From the NCBI GenBank assembly GCA_965153455.1, contig OZ234493.1, positions 5,394,001-5,458,000 on the forward strand: a stretch of 64,000 nt of DNA, in the 5' to 3' direction. This document shows positions 47,800 to 60,600 of the stretch, one piece after another (position 1 is the first letter of the stretch; the number at the start of each line of letters is the position of its first letter). The notes beneath the pieces are model-generated. The model was not told the DNA's origin. It ran no database searches and saw nothing but the letters and a program-made list of their open reading frames with translations. This DNA is from Sphagnum compactum (Eukaryota; Bryophyta; Sphagnopsida; Sphagnales). The translations under genes were made by a program, and so were the position numbers.

Positions 47800-49000
47800 T
47801 TTTTATAAGAAAAGCTACATTTAACATTAATGGGTCCACCATACGCTTTTTTTTCATATTTAAGAAATGAATCATATGCTAATCTTGAAAATTTGAGTTC
47901 ACAAAATTTGAATAATTTAATATATCAATATAAACAACGTTGGTTGATTGTCATAGATGAAATACTCTTTTGGTTGAAACAAACATGTTTAATGCCATTA
48001 GTAAAAAAAATTGATCAATAAAACAAATTCATAATAAGTTTTTTTTGTTGGGCTTAATGTTGTAATCTTAGTTTGTGATTTTTCCCAAGCATCATTAATG
48101 ATAGACAAATGGCCCATGTTTAAAAAGTTGAATGATTGGCTTGAAGTTTTAGTTCCAAATGTTTGTCATCATCACATAAAGTGTTATGAAGTACACATGG
48201 TCATGCATCAAAATGATATGAGATTCATCCATTCACTTAATAGATTTTGAAACAATATATAACACCCAAATAAACATCAACACATTGAACAATGCATGTT
48301 TACTTGAACAAATGGCTCCAAAAGACCACATTTATTTTACACAAACACAACAACATTTGTTCATAATCATTTAGTATTCCAAAAAACAATAGGTCAAAAT
48401 TTCATCCTCTTAACTATAGATTGTTCAATGCCATTCAACTAACGTTTACCAAATGACCCCAATAAAATTGCAAGGTTCCACCGTTACAAATACAAGAAAA
48501 CATCTTCATCGAATTGTGTGCAAGAAATTATGCAAGTTACGATGAACTTGTTAATGGAATTGATGGTTTGTTCAAAATTACAACTTGTATGAATAATAAG
48601 TCATATATTTGGATTGACTTTTTGAATCTTAATTAATAGGTTGTCACATACAACATAAAAATGCATTTTTGTACACATAAAACAAAACATAATCAACATG
48701 GACAACCATAAAAGAAATACCATTAAAGAAATACCATTAAGCAAATGTCATACATAATTAATCACTTGAATACAATTTCCAGATCAACTACTTGTTGGTA
48801 AAATACACCAATCCCAAAAGGTTGTATTAGATGAAATGACATTTGACCCTATGTCTATAAACAAACATCAATCGAACCATATAACCTTCTTTCATGTCTG
48901 TAAATTGTACCTCTTTAACCCATTACAAGATTCAAAATTTCATGAAATTGATGCATGTGTCATTCATGAAATGAAAAAGCCCATGACATTTTTAAATTAA
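47800..49000 (+). pseudogene. decayed PIF1-like (Helitron-type?) helicase, copy B
   Basis: In broken plus-strand frames the order of a PIF1-like helicase can be followed. A stretch at 47830-48021 ends in RWLIVIDEI (motif II, DE box). At about 48044-48250 come FVGLNVVILVCDFSQASLMI, DKWPMF and CYEVHMVMHQND (motif III region; CDFSQ where GDFxQ is usual). At about 48480-48620 comes IFIELCARNYASYDELVNG. At about 48770-48990 come IHQSQ, LDEMTFDP, LYLFNPLQ and FHEIDACVIHEM (motifs V-VI and C-terminus). Frameshifts and stops prevent function. The IELCARNYASYDE block matches ELCAINYATYNG in copy A, so both are one family. Walker A is not seen. Confidence 0.68.
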
Positions 49001-51020
49001 GAACTATTGTTTCCCAGGTTAAAAAATATTGTTATTCACATTTATCATTCAAAGTCTTAATATTAATTTTTTGCTCCAACATTATTAAGATGTTCAAAAT
49101 GATCATAAGTTAGAAAATCTCATTTTGATAAGAAAAAACATAATCATATATATATTTGACAAACATGACACTATAATGATGGACAATAATTCAATGAAAC
49201 TCTACAAAATCATATGAAACAATGACAAACACTAGATCAAAATTTATTATAAATACTTTTAATTCTAACACCAAAAAAATTGTACATGTTATTTCTTTAC
49301 ATAAATCTCATTCTATCTCTCTTACAATTTTTTGGGAAATGTTACATGGATTCATCATTATACCTCATTAACTTCATGTCCCACAAATATTCTAGGTGAC
49401 TTCAACATTGATATGCTTATGATTTCAAGATACTTCATCTAATTAAACTACAACAATGACTTTTAGAAAATTCAATTTCAAACAAGTGTAGTCACAATAA
49501 CATGTACTAACTTGTAACGCTTGCTTGGTTTTTTCATGTTTTGAAGTTGTAATTTAATTTGATGTTGAAATTGTAAGATTTGTTTATATAATTTTATTTA
49601 ATATATCATGGGAACATTTAAATTAATTTGAAATTAACCTAATGAGTAAAAAATAATAAAAGCACTCATCAAGCATTGTAACGTTTATTTTTAAGTAATA
49701 AAAGGATTTGTAAATGGATTTTTTTTTTCAAAATGACATTTTTTGCCAAATTTTTAACATAAACCTTAATAAAATATTATGAATTTTTTTTTAAATTTAA
49801 AACAAAATTGAAATTTTTTTCAAAAATATTCTTAAAATATTTTTCAAAAAGCAGTCACAAAAGCAATAAAAAAATAAGCAAATTTGGCTCATGTTATCCT
49901 ATTTGCACCCACACTCCATATCCATATTTCCATAACAATACAAAATGGTCTCATTTGTTAAATATGATAAGTACATGTATAAAATTGATATATATGCACC
50001 AATGTCCATAGCAATTAATTCTTGGTAAGTGTACTAGAAGCTTACTACCCCAAATATCATAAACCCATGTATATATATTGCATTCAAATTTCCTAACAAT
50101 TTGCCCAATGTGTTTAATTAACAATATAAAATTTTGTTTTCACTTGAGCACACAAATGTACTATATATACATTCCTATACTATTTCATACTCAATACCTA
50201 GACCACATCACTCTCCTCACTGGGCTTGTTATGAATAGGGTTTCAACTTGCTCATGTTTAGGGACCTAGCTAGTATTGCATTACACTAAAAGTGAAATTG
50301 GAAAAATAAAAAATAAATTCAATTTATGTTGAGGTCATCCATGTATTATGATATTCCTTGAATCTTTCAAACAATACAAAGAATGCACGGCCCCAATTTC
50401 TTTAACCATTTTAATTACGATTTTATTGAATTTTGTAATCTCAATAATATTGGTCAATATACAATAACTCATCATATTGTCACTCCTATATACATGCATG
50501 TATGGTCACGATGCACACATATTCCCAAGCTCACAATCATGTTAATTAATTGGTCCATAGAAATACTCTATTTGATTAGATCCACATTGAGTGATGTATT
50601 CACCGAGATATGAGATATTTCGGTTGAATGCATATAACCATCTTGAGTGATTTGGTATGTGTATCATGTTATGGCACATTGTGATCTATGCCCAAAAACT
50701 AGCCTTTAAACTCATCTTTATTGCAAGCACAATTAAAAAATAAAAGAAAAATAAAATCATGTATAGATAACAAATTGTAAAGAGCTATGAGAATTTTCAT
50801 ATTATATTTGGAGGATACAATCTCAAGTGTATTTTTCACTTCCGTGAAAGGCGAATATTTTTGAAAAAAATGCAAAGGTTCCTTTGGAGTGAGCGAGCAT
50901 TTCAGTTTTCAAAATAAAAGCAAAATGTGCATCCTCTTATGTTTGTTTTTTTCATGGGAAAAATGGAAAAAATTACATTTATGTGGGGAAACACCCACTC
51001 CTTGGGCTTTGCCTAACTCC
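49001..51020. other. AT-rich gene-free stretch
   Basis: No supported gene, RNA gene or tandem repeat. If the helicase relic belongs to a Helitron, its 3' end (CTRR with a small hairpin) should lie here; I could not pick it out. Confidence 0.4.
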
Positions 51021-51039
51021 ATACCCTAAGACCTCTCAT

Positions 51040-51310
51040 CTCAAAATGAATGAAAGTGATGAAAATTATGATTAGGAATTGCATAACATTTGGGAGAAAA
51101 TGGATGAAACTAAGGATTCGGAACCACCGGTTGACTGAGATGACATTGGAAAAATTATGGATGAAAATATTGAACACAAGCGCCAGGTTGAACTTATGGA
51201 TGAACATCAATCAGGCTGCCAGGGGACACAACAAACGTGAATCACAGAAAAAGAAAAAGTGGACGCATTGGACAAAGAACACAAAGGAAATGGATGACCT
51301 TTTGAAAGAA
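51040..51310 (+). pseudogene. decayed acidic coding-like frame
   Basis: From the ATG at 51047 one frame reads an Asp/Glu/Lys-rich sequence (ELHNIWEKMDETKDSE, KIMDENIEHKRQVELMDEHQ) interrupted only by TAG, TGA, TGA and a final TGA. These stops sit where CAG or CGA codons would fit, as expected after deamination of methylated cytosine. No family is recognised. It lies 1 kb upstream of lipoyl synthase on the same strand. Confidence 0.3.
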
Positions 51311-51682
51311 AGTGGATGAGGAGGATTTACTCGAAATGAAAAAAATTTAGGAGGAGAGGTGATATTTATTTTTGGACAAATTTTGTCGTTAATTCGACCC
51401 AAAAATTGGGTAAATTTTGGAGAAAAATGTGTTTTTTGTTGTCTAAAACCAACTGATTTTGTTATTTCTCCAGAAAGAAATGGCGAAATTTTCAATAACA
51501 CAAAATTGAAAAAAACCTACAAGGCATGGAAAGAGAGAGACAGAGGAAAAGAAAAAAACGGATGAGGGGAAATGGATGGAAGTGGGAAGGAAAATGGATG
51601 GATGTGAGAAAAACTGACGCGAGGACGGATGCACAAGTGGATGAGAAATGGATGCAAGTGAGCAACAACGTGGGGATCACAA

Positions 51683-52336
51683 ATGGATGAGAAGAGAGCG
51701 GCCACGAGCACTGCGAACAAGCTTGTGCGCAGACTGCATGGCCAGGGAGGAACCGCCGTCGTTGTAGTTTGTCGCTGCTGTTGCCGCTCCAGGCTCCGTC
51801 TTCATCTTCCTCGATCTGCCTGGCTTCCTGCCTGCCTTCCCTCCCATCGCTCCTCTTTCTTTCTTTCCTTCCTTTGCATCTCCCAATTCTTGCTCCACAA
51901 GCTCAAGAACAACAAGTTCAAAACCAAACAGAAGCAGCTGCCAAACAAGCTCCACAACAAGTAGAAGAAGACCGAACAGAGGCAAAAGGTTCGACAACAA
52001 GCTTCACAACAAGTAGAAGAAGACCAAACAGAGGCAGGAAGATTTGACAAGTAGAAGAAGAGGAAACAACAGAAGCAGCCAAAGATTGCTCAATATCATG
52101 TAGGACACGGAAGCAGAAGCAGTCGAAGAAGAAGCACAAGAGCAATTCATTCAGGAAGTACAAGCAGTCGAAGAAGTAGAAGAGGAAACAGAAGCGGTGG
52201 AAGAAGGACGAGGAAAGAAAGAAAGAAAGAAAGAAAGACGGACGGACGGACGGGCAGAGGGACAGACAGAGACAGAGAGACAGAGAAGGGGGGGGGGGTT
52301 TCTTGAAGGAGGCAGGAGGCGGGGACAAGGGAAAAG
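51683..52336 (+). promoter_or_regulatory. repeat-rich 5' region of the lipoyl synthase gene
   Basis: Purine-rich sequence leads up to the start codon. A 52-bp unit holding CAAGTAGAAGAAGACCRAACAGAGGCA occurs twice (anchors 51961 and 52013), followed by AAGCAGTCGAAGAAG words, then (GAAA)n, (CGGA)n and (GACA)n microsatellites and an 11-base G run near 52290. An ATG at 51683 opens a 93-codon frame that does not resemble a known protein and could be an upstream frame if the leader is this long. The transcription start is unknown. Confidence 0.4.
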
Positions 52337-55300
52337 ATGAAGTGGAGCATGGCAGGATCGCGGTTCATTGCTCTGCTGCCTTATTGTCAGCGTAGAGTAG
52401 GAGCGAGAGCAGCCAGATGCAGCACGATGTTGGCGACGTCGGAAGAATCTCAAGTGCTAAAGCTTGGACAGGCATGGAAGCGCGCGTATCATCATCATCA
52501 GGCGTCGCCGGTGAGCACTGTCGGAGTTCAAGATGGCAATGCGCCTTCCATTTCCATTGGTGAGAATCATCCCCTGAGCTTCTTGAGGTTGGCGCTAAAA
52601 CTCTTTCTGTGGATCTGGATCCCTTTTCTTCGGGAGATTTTTGCAGGGTTTAGTGTTCGCGCATGTCGTCACGTGGACTGCCTTTGAATTCCATCTCTGT
52701 CTCTGTCTCTCTCTGTGAGTAAACCTAAACAAGGTCGGATTGCTCAATTGTCCAATGGCAATTGCTGTAGAGAGGTCATAATCATCTCTGGACGATGGAT
52801 TTTGGAGAACAACTTGTTTATTTTCTTTCATATCAGCATCGACAAGTGTCAAACCCTAACTGCCAGGACATGCGGATCTTTTGATGCATGCAGAGGGAAC
52901 TGTAATGCTTGCTTGCTGTAACAGCCCTATGAACCCCTCTATAGCCATGTTTTTCAGGGTTTCAGATTGCATGTTTTTTTCTGTTCTTGATTCTCAGTTT
53001 CTGGAGCTCCTAGGACATATCTGTAAAGCTCCACACACTCTACACACTCTAGAGACACTCCATCAGCATTCTTGCATTGGATGCTTTGATGGTGCAAAAT
53101 TTCTGACATCGGAGGAATTGTTATGGGGTTTGCAGGTCACCAAGTGCAAAGCTCTTCAATGGAAGCAGCAGCAGTCTCGGAGTTGTCAGATCCAGCACCA
53201 CCAACACTGGCAACCCTTCAAAGTCAAAGCTTGTCGTCAACTGAAGCAGCAGCCACAGAGTTGTCAGCTCCAGCAACGCCAACACTGGCAGCCCTGCGAA
53301 GTCGTCTATCCAGTGGGGGTCCAAGCCTCATGGACTTCATAACAAGCTCCAGTTCCAGTCCAGAGGGATACTCTGTTGAAGTGGGCACTAAAAAGGCTCC
53401 GAAACCCAAGCCTGAGTGGATGAAAATGGTGATCCCAGGCGGTGACAAGTATGCAGCTATTAAGTCCAAGTTACGGGAGCTGAAGCTCAACACTGTGTGT
53501 GAGGAGGCCAAGTGCCCTAATATCGGGGAATGCTGGACGGGTGGTGAAACTGGGACTGCCACAGCAACAATCATGATACTTGGAGACACTTGCACTCGCG
53601 GTTGCCGGTAAAAAGTCAATGATGCCAGGCTTTAGATCATTTCACAAGAGCTTGTTGATGCCATCCTTTCATGTGCTAGTGAGATGCTATTTGAGCTTAG
53701 GGTTTATGGTTATGGTGCAAGAAGCAATGGTGACATAAAATGCCATCATCAGTATTTGTAACCAGACCACTTTTGAGGTTTGCTTGACAAGAATGGGATG
53801 GTGTAGGTTTTGTGCAGTTAAAACATCACGGGCACCACCTCCACCTGACCCAGAAGAGCCCAAGAAAGTAGCTGAAGCAATAGTAGCATGGGGCCTTGAT
53901 TATGTTGTGCTCACCAGTGTGGACCGCGATGATATGTCTGACCAGGGCAGTAACCACTTTGCAGAAACTGTGAGGCACCTGAAGTCCCGCAAGCCTTCCA
54001 TGCTGGTGGAAGCCTTAGGTCTCTCTCTGTCTCTCTCTGTCTCTCTCCTTCCTCTTCTTCTTCTTCTTGAAATTCAGAGTATTGCAGCCTTTCAAGTGAT
54101 TTTCTGTGGGAATTCAATATGTCTTGTTTGGTTTTTTCCTTCCATGTGGTCCTGCTGAATGTCAAGTGTGACATATGATGCAGTTCCGGACTTTCGGGGG
54201 GATTCTGAGTGTGTAGAAAGAGTGGCCACATCAGGGCTCGATGTGTTTGCTCACAATATTGAGACAGTTGAGGAGCTTCAAGCCTCTGTGCGTGATCACC
54301 GTGCCAACTTCAGTCAATCAATTCACGTGTTGCAAATGGCCAAAGAGATGGCACCCCCTGGCACGCTCACTAAAACCTCCATCATGCTTGGGTGTGGGGA
54401 AACTCCTGTCCAGGTGATGAACATTCTTTGACTGAGTATTGGAATTTCAGCCAAGCAGGGTTTAGGAGTTCAAGCAGGACAGAATGTTCTCATAATTTTC
54501 CTGCTTGACATTCAGCATGTTAGCACATCATCACACTGGAACAATTTGTTCGTGTACAAAAGCAGTCTTCCATAAGTAGCATTTTTATCCTGTAGTTCAT
54601 GTATCAATGCCCAAAAGGAATGACTGAGTCGTGGAATGGTGATGTGTCTCTCTCTGTATCCATTCCCTGTTTGTAAGTGGAAGTCTTTGTGACAGTGGGT
54701 GATAGTGGATGGATATAGGTGGTGGAGACAATGAGGAAAGTGAGGGAAGCTGGAGTGGATGTGATGACATTGGGCCAATACATGCGCCCTACTAAGCGAC
54801 ACATGCCTGTCTCCGAATATATCACTCCTGAAGCCTTTGAAGAGTATCGTAAAATAGGGTTGGAAATGGTGAGCCTTTCCCCAACTCTCTTCTTTTCTGG
54901 CTCCAATCCAGTCTTCCTTTTTTTACCGTGCGTCCTCCTCTCTCTTAATGTCTTAGCAATAATCAAACTGTATGTGATGACAATTACAAACGAAAGCTTC
55001 CAGTCTCTTCTCTCCCCATTTGACAATTTCACTTCCGTTCCAAAGGTGTGGTATTGGCTAGAAGGGTTATTGCTGAGGCTTCAACTCAGTTCTTGTTTCC
55101 AACTCAATATTGAAGCTCTGAACAACTTGGTGCTCACCTTTAGCTCTTCTATCATCCTTCCTCCTGTTTTTCACTTGTGTGTGGTTTTTGGGTCTCTTGT
55201 TGTCATCTGTTGCCTCCATGCCTCACTGGTTGGGACCATTTTTTTTTGGTGTAAGGTTTTGCTCAGCATCCTTGAGATGTATTTGTAGAGAAAAGTTTAC

Positions 55301-55477
55301 CACACTTACATTTTTCATTCTTTTGTGTCAATCATGTTTTCTCGCATCCAGGGGTTCCGCTATGTTGCATCAGGCCCAATGGTGAGGTCATCTTACAAAG
55401 CTGGGGAATTTTTCATCAAGTCCATGATTGAAGCAGACCGTGAGAAAGATAAGTTAACTGCAGCTGCATCTCTCTAG
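52337..55477 (+). CDS. LIP1: lipoyl synthase, mitochondrial
   Basis: This radical-SAM enzyme inserts two sulfurs into protein-bound octanoyl groups to make lipoate for pyruvate, 2-oxoglutarate and glycine dehydrogenase complexes. Exons 52337-52559, 53136-53607, 53807-54018, 54184-54413, 54719-54868 and 55352-55477 join to 470 residues; all introns are GT-AG. The N-terminal cluster ligands are C196, C201 and C207 ([12 protein letters not shown]). The radical-SAM ligands are C227, C231 and C234 (CTRGCRFC), split by intron 2. [28 protein letters not shown] and the C-terminal RSSY (441-444) are present. The N-terminal extension before [10 protein letters not shown]-like sequence (here [19 protein letters not shown]) is longer than in the Arabidopsis protein as I recall it. 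It contains a ~26-residue tandem duplication (83-108 and 110-134). The ATG at 52337 is the first in the open frame, with another at codon 5. Confidence 0.95.
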
Positions 55478-57000
55478 AGATCTTTTGCATTCACCATGTT
55501 GGCAGAAACTATTTAAAGACTGGATAGTCTACGCAAGTGACTATAAGGCAACATGTCACACACAGTTCATAATGCTTAGGGTGATATGCCTTGGAGAGGC
55601 AATGGATAAGGTCATTTTTTTATCATAGAAACTAGGTGAGTGTGATCAGTGTTTGCTGTAGATTGTGTTGCAGAGTTGGACTGTCTGGACCCAGGAATGT
55701 ACAGTCTGGCAGTATATTTGGGGGTTCCTGAAGCAAAGATTTTCTTCCCTTATTGTAACTATTAAAGGAACAAATATGCCGACATTGGCATGGAATGAGA
55801 AGGCACATCTCAAATGGGCAATGCCTAAAATGGGCAATGCCTTTGCAAATACAGGAGGTGGCAAGAGGTTTTTGGCAGTTGGGTGGGATCATGGATCATC
55901 ACTTCTGTTGTCATGCTGAAATGATTGTTTCACTCCTGGTCAAGTCTGGCGATTTTGGGTGGTGTTGAGTACTTATAAGGGGTTGCCTAGAAATCCAAGT
56001 TTGCTGACAGGTTTAGTTGGTTGTGAGTAGAAGTGAAGATTTTGTTTGCGATTCACTGATGATCTCTACACACGATTGGGAGTGAACGAAGTCAGTTGAG
56101 GAGAAATGCTAGCTTGTGTTGCCATCCACACCAAAGGTGGATACTTTGTGAGGGATGCCCATGGGTAAATTGTGCCCCACTCATTCTTGTCATGTTTGTT
56201 TTGGTTTGATAAGTATTGATGTTGACATGTTACCAAGTTGGTTGAAGTGGCAATGAAGAATAAGCATTTGATTGTAGTACACACTAAAACCAATTTCTTG
56301 AATTGTGAACAAAATATATTGCCTTGAATGACATTTGGTGTGGTAATGGAAGGTGTATTTGGATGGGTTAGGGTAGGTAGGCTGGTGAGCAAACACACTT
56401 AAAAACTCAAAAGGAGGTTGAATCCTCACTCATTGTTCCTTTACTTCCTGAAGCTCAAAGAACATTTGTAGCCCTCCACTTAGTGCTTCCGATGCCTCAA
56501 AAATTGCTCAATTTGCTAAAGGAATGGGGAAGATACGGGGTCTTTGGTGCAATAGGGTTTAGTGATGGGTGCATTAAAACGATAAGGATTTTGAGCTTCA
56601 AATCTTTGATTGATGCATCTTTGCCTCTACTGCAAAGATGTTTTGTGAAGCCCTAGTAGGTGCACCAGTCAGGTTTTTAATCACTCAAAACCGACTAAAA
56701 ATGAGGAAGATATGGGGCTGGATCTAGAGAGTGGTCTAGAGCTATTTTTTCAAAAAAATTGAAGCAAACTATCACTTCATCCTTCTTCTTGTGTTTGCTG
56801 TGACTCTTTTACTTCTGATGCTCAAAGAACAATTATAGACCTTCAGTTTGCACATCCCCCAAGTCACAAAAATCACTCAATTGAATTAAGGGATGAGGAA
56901 AATATTGAAAGGTGTTTGGTGATAAGTATGTGTTCTACGATGGGCGGTTCTACCCTGGTTAGAAATATTGCCACCATGATTAGCGTAGTGTTGACGATAG
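55478..57000. other. gene-free stretch 3' of lipoyl synthase
   Basis: The first part is probably 3' untranslated sequence. No other gene is supported. Confidence 0.4.
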
Positions 57001-57004
57001 CCAA

Positions 57005-57660
57005 AATGTGAATCAAAGTGTTCATGCTTAAAGAATCATGAAAAGGAGGCCAAATTGGAAGATGCATTGAAAGGCATACATACAGAGATGAAAGCACTCA
57101 AAATGAACTATGCTAATTGTTGACCATAACTCTAAATAAGGACCAAAATGCTTGTGCTTAAAGAACCATGAGAAGAAGGCCAAATCAGCTGACAAGTGAA
57201 CTAGGCTGGACAATGGATGGGGAAACAAAAGAATAAGAATGCCAAATCGGAAGATGCTTTGAAAGGCATGAGGATGAAAGCAACCAAAAGTGAAGTAGGA
57301 TGGACAATGGATGAGGAAACAAGAAGAGTAAGAAAGCCAAATTAGAAGATGCTTCAAAAAGGCATAAGGATAAAAAGCATCAAAAGTGAAGTAGGATGGA
57401 TTTTGGATGAGGAAACACAAGAGTAAGAAGGTCAAATCAAAAGATGCTTTAAGAGGCATTTTAAGGATAAAAGCACTCCAAAGTGAACTAGGATGGACAA
57501 TGGACGGGGAAACAAAAGAGTAAGAAGGTGGAATCCGAAGATGCTTTGAAAACACATAAGGGTAAAAGCACTCAAAAGTGAACTAGGACGAACAATGGAT
57601 GGGGAAACAAAAGAGCAGCAACACATTGGTTGCCAATCAAAGGGCACAAAAGTGAAGTAG
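57005..57660. repeat. ~95-bp tandem repeat, 5-6 copies
   Basis: A unit running roughly AAGAAGGCCAAATCGGAAGATGC, TTTGAAAGGCATAAGGATAAAAGCA, CTCAAAAGTGAACTAGGATGG, ACAATGGATGGGGAAACAAAAGAGT recurs. The GTGAA(C/G)TAGG anchor lies near 57196, 57290, 57386, 57483 and 57578, giving periods of 94-97. A more diverged copy precedes these and a shortened one follows at 57652. A 175-codon minus-strand frame across the array is repetitive for the same reason and not a gene. Confidence 0.85.
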
Positions 57661-60600
57661 GGCATACATACATGGGTCCTCCAAAAGGGTCACCTTATCT
57701 ATTGGCCATGGTACTGAATGCCAATCTCCTCAAAACAATGTGATAGCACAATTGGAATAGGCAGTTGAAGAAGATATCTAATTGCAAAATATTGTGTATC
57801 TAAAGAGCTAATCATCTTGGTTAAAGATGGAGAATGCGAACAATAATGACCATTTATGAAAAAACTACAAGATAATTTTAGATCTTAAGTTCGGTTGAAA
57901 ATAATACACTTGAAATAAAGGAATAAACACAATACAAGATAATTCGGATCTTAATTAGGTCAAAAATGTCCTTGAAATAAAGTGACAAACCCAATTGAAG
58001 TCACAGTGCATATTTTTGAAGCATGGATATAGGGTCAAAAAAGAAAGGAGTGGGGGAAAATGGGTGTGCAAAAAAGAAAATGAAAAAGCTAGAGATATGA
58101 GTCCATGCCACATAGGTGCACTCCCCCAAGTTGTGTCAAAGTGGAAAATTTTCAACAAAGGTGCTTGTGAACATGGGGAGCTTAATGGAGACTCGGAAAA
58201 TAAGATGAGCTTTGGAACAAATGCTACAACTTGATTCAAAGAAAGTCTTCATTGGGGAACTAAAGGTGCTCTATAAAAAGTACCTACATAGACCTTGTGT
58301 ATGGATGGGATGATGCATAGGTGAACTCAAACTTCCAATTTGATTCCACAATGGTTAGCTTAGTTGATGTGTTGAATACGTACCTATTAACAACTGGGTA
58401 ACCCTTACCTACATACTAACCATCTACATTGCATCTACTTACCTAATCACCTATTGTTCTACCCACCTACTACTACCTACAGAATTGCTCTACCTTTGTT
58501 TTTCAAAAAATTAGGAAAGGTTACCCAAGGTGAAACCCAACATCAACTCACTTTGGATCAATTGACTATCAAGTTAGAACTCATAAGATGCTTTCACCTT
58601 GTCCTCTTTGCTAATGAAGATCCAAAACACTCAATTAAACTAACCTCAAACCAAATTTGAAGCTTATCTTAGTTCCTGGACATTTTCAGCTAAGTTTGAA
58701 TAATTTTATATCTTTTAAAAAATGCAGATGTAGAATCTTGAGTGTGTGTACATTTATTTGCAAATTTTAAATTTTAAATTTGATTAATTTAATTAAAAAT
58801 TTCAGACGATTAGCCACTGGTCCTTAAGCTTCAATGCCAGAGAAAGGCCTTTGCCTCTACACCGCCCCAGGAAACACAGTAAAGACAAACTGTAACATGT
58901 TGTGTGTTAAGAAATGTAAGTTTAGACCCGACAAACAACCCATTCTTGAAAAACCCACAAAGACCGAAGAAAAAACGCACACAACAATTTGGTCAGTGTT
59001 TTGAGCGGGGAACAACAAGTATACGTACTTACTTACACTTCCCTCTTTATGCACACGATCTGAGTGCCTCTCCAATGGTCAATAGACTAAGGTACTGGGA
59101 CTCTGCATCTTCCAAAGCTCATTAGACCCAGTCAAGCTGCTGCATCCACCATTCCACATGACATCATAAAATGATTTTATTTTATTTTTTTCTTTTTTTT
59201 GGTGGGTCATGGAGCACTTGGTGGACCAAAAAACCAAAAAAAAAAAACCCTAAAAAGATAAACCCTAATATAGTATAAAAAAGCAGGTCCCAGCAAAGTG
59301 GAGTGAAGTACAAACTTTCCCCCCAAGTAGGTGTGTACTTTTGAATCTTGAGATTAGATATTGTTCATGTTTTGCAAGTATGGCGGAACGAATAGTTTGA
59401 GGAGGACAAAGAAAGTTTTTTCAAGTTGCATTCGGTTGCATCCAGAAGTAAAGCAAATTGCAACTGAAAGTTAGCAGCAATGGTGGTGTTCACTTGAAGT
59501 TGGGTATTATAACATTGTTTTTCTGGTACAACGAGCTGCTGACCTTTTCAGGCAGTGATATTAATCCCAATGGAATTAAAAATTTATCAATGTTGGTTCG
59601 GTCACTTTATGTATGCATGGGATTTCAAAGGATGGTTATGATCATATGAATCCCTTATTAGAGTATCATAGCTTACAAGACATTATCTATGGCACGAGGG
59701 AATATGTTCTTAATCATTTTAGTTTCAGTTAATTACATAAATTGTTTCTTCACATTATTAAGTATTTGCGCTTTCCAATTGTGTTGGGTTTTCATCAAAA
59801 TATTAATATTTGAAAAAAATTGGGGGAGAATTGTTACTTGGATGAATCCTGAACAAAGAACATGTAATTTAGAATTTGTGAAAAATGAACATTCCATCTT
59901 CCATGCATTTAATAATTTAAAAATTAGGCAAACTCTACAAGTCTTGTTTCTATCTACACAAAGCTAAACTGAGTATTATATATAAACTTAATCACGACTT
60001 CATGCTAGAGTTAGACATCTTGCGTTGGAAGTAGTTTTGGATGGATGATGATTAAGAAGAAACCCGATGTTACAACTAAATAAATCTCAACTCCAAGAGG
60101 CAGACAAAGTCATGATGTACACAAGAGGAGGCTTTCAGCTCTTAATTTATCACATATCAATGTTCATATTCCCAGGGCTTTTTTTGGTGGAAATTTTTGG
60201 AAATTTTCAAATCTTGGTGTAAATTTTAATATTTTTTCTTTTAAAATGAAAATTTTTCACCAAACATTTGAAACCACAAAATTTTAAAAAAGCCATGATT
60301 CCCATCCTGAAAATAAATTTAAAACTATTTCACTTTCAGATGCCCCCGTTGGTTTAAACAATAATAAAGGTGTACAAAGATGCATGAGGTCCATGTCATG
60401 ATATTAGCATGAATCTCACTAGTTTTGAAATATATTAATTGCATACTAGATTACCTTGTTTACATGACAAATGAAAATTCTTATTCATTGGCATAAGATT
60501 TTTTAATGCAATTAAAACCAAATTACATAGGGAAAAAAATAAAAATGAGATGCATGACAATGAAGTAGAGCTTTTGAAATAATTGGAATATCAAATCATT

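Noticed and set aside
57028-57555. 175-codon minus-strand Phe/Ser/Leu-rich frame
   Set aside because: It is a translation of the 95-bp array, repeating the same peptide with each unit.
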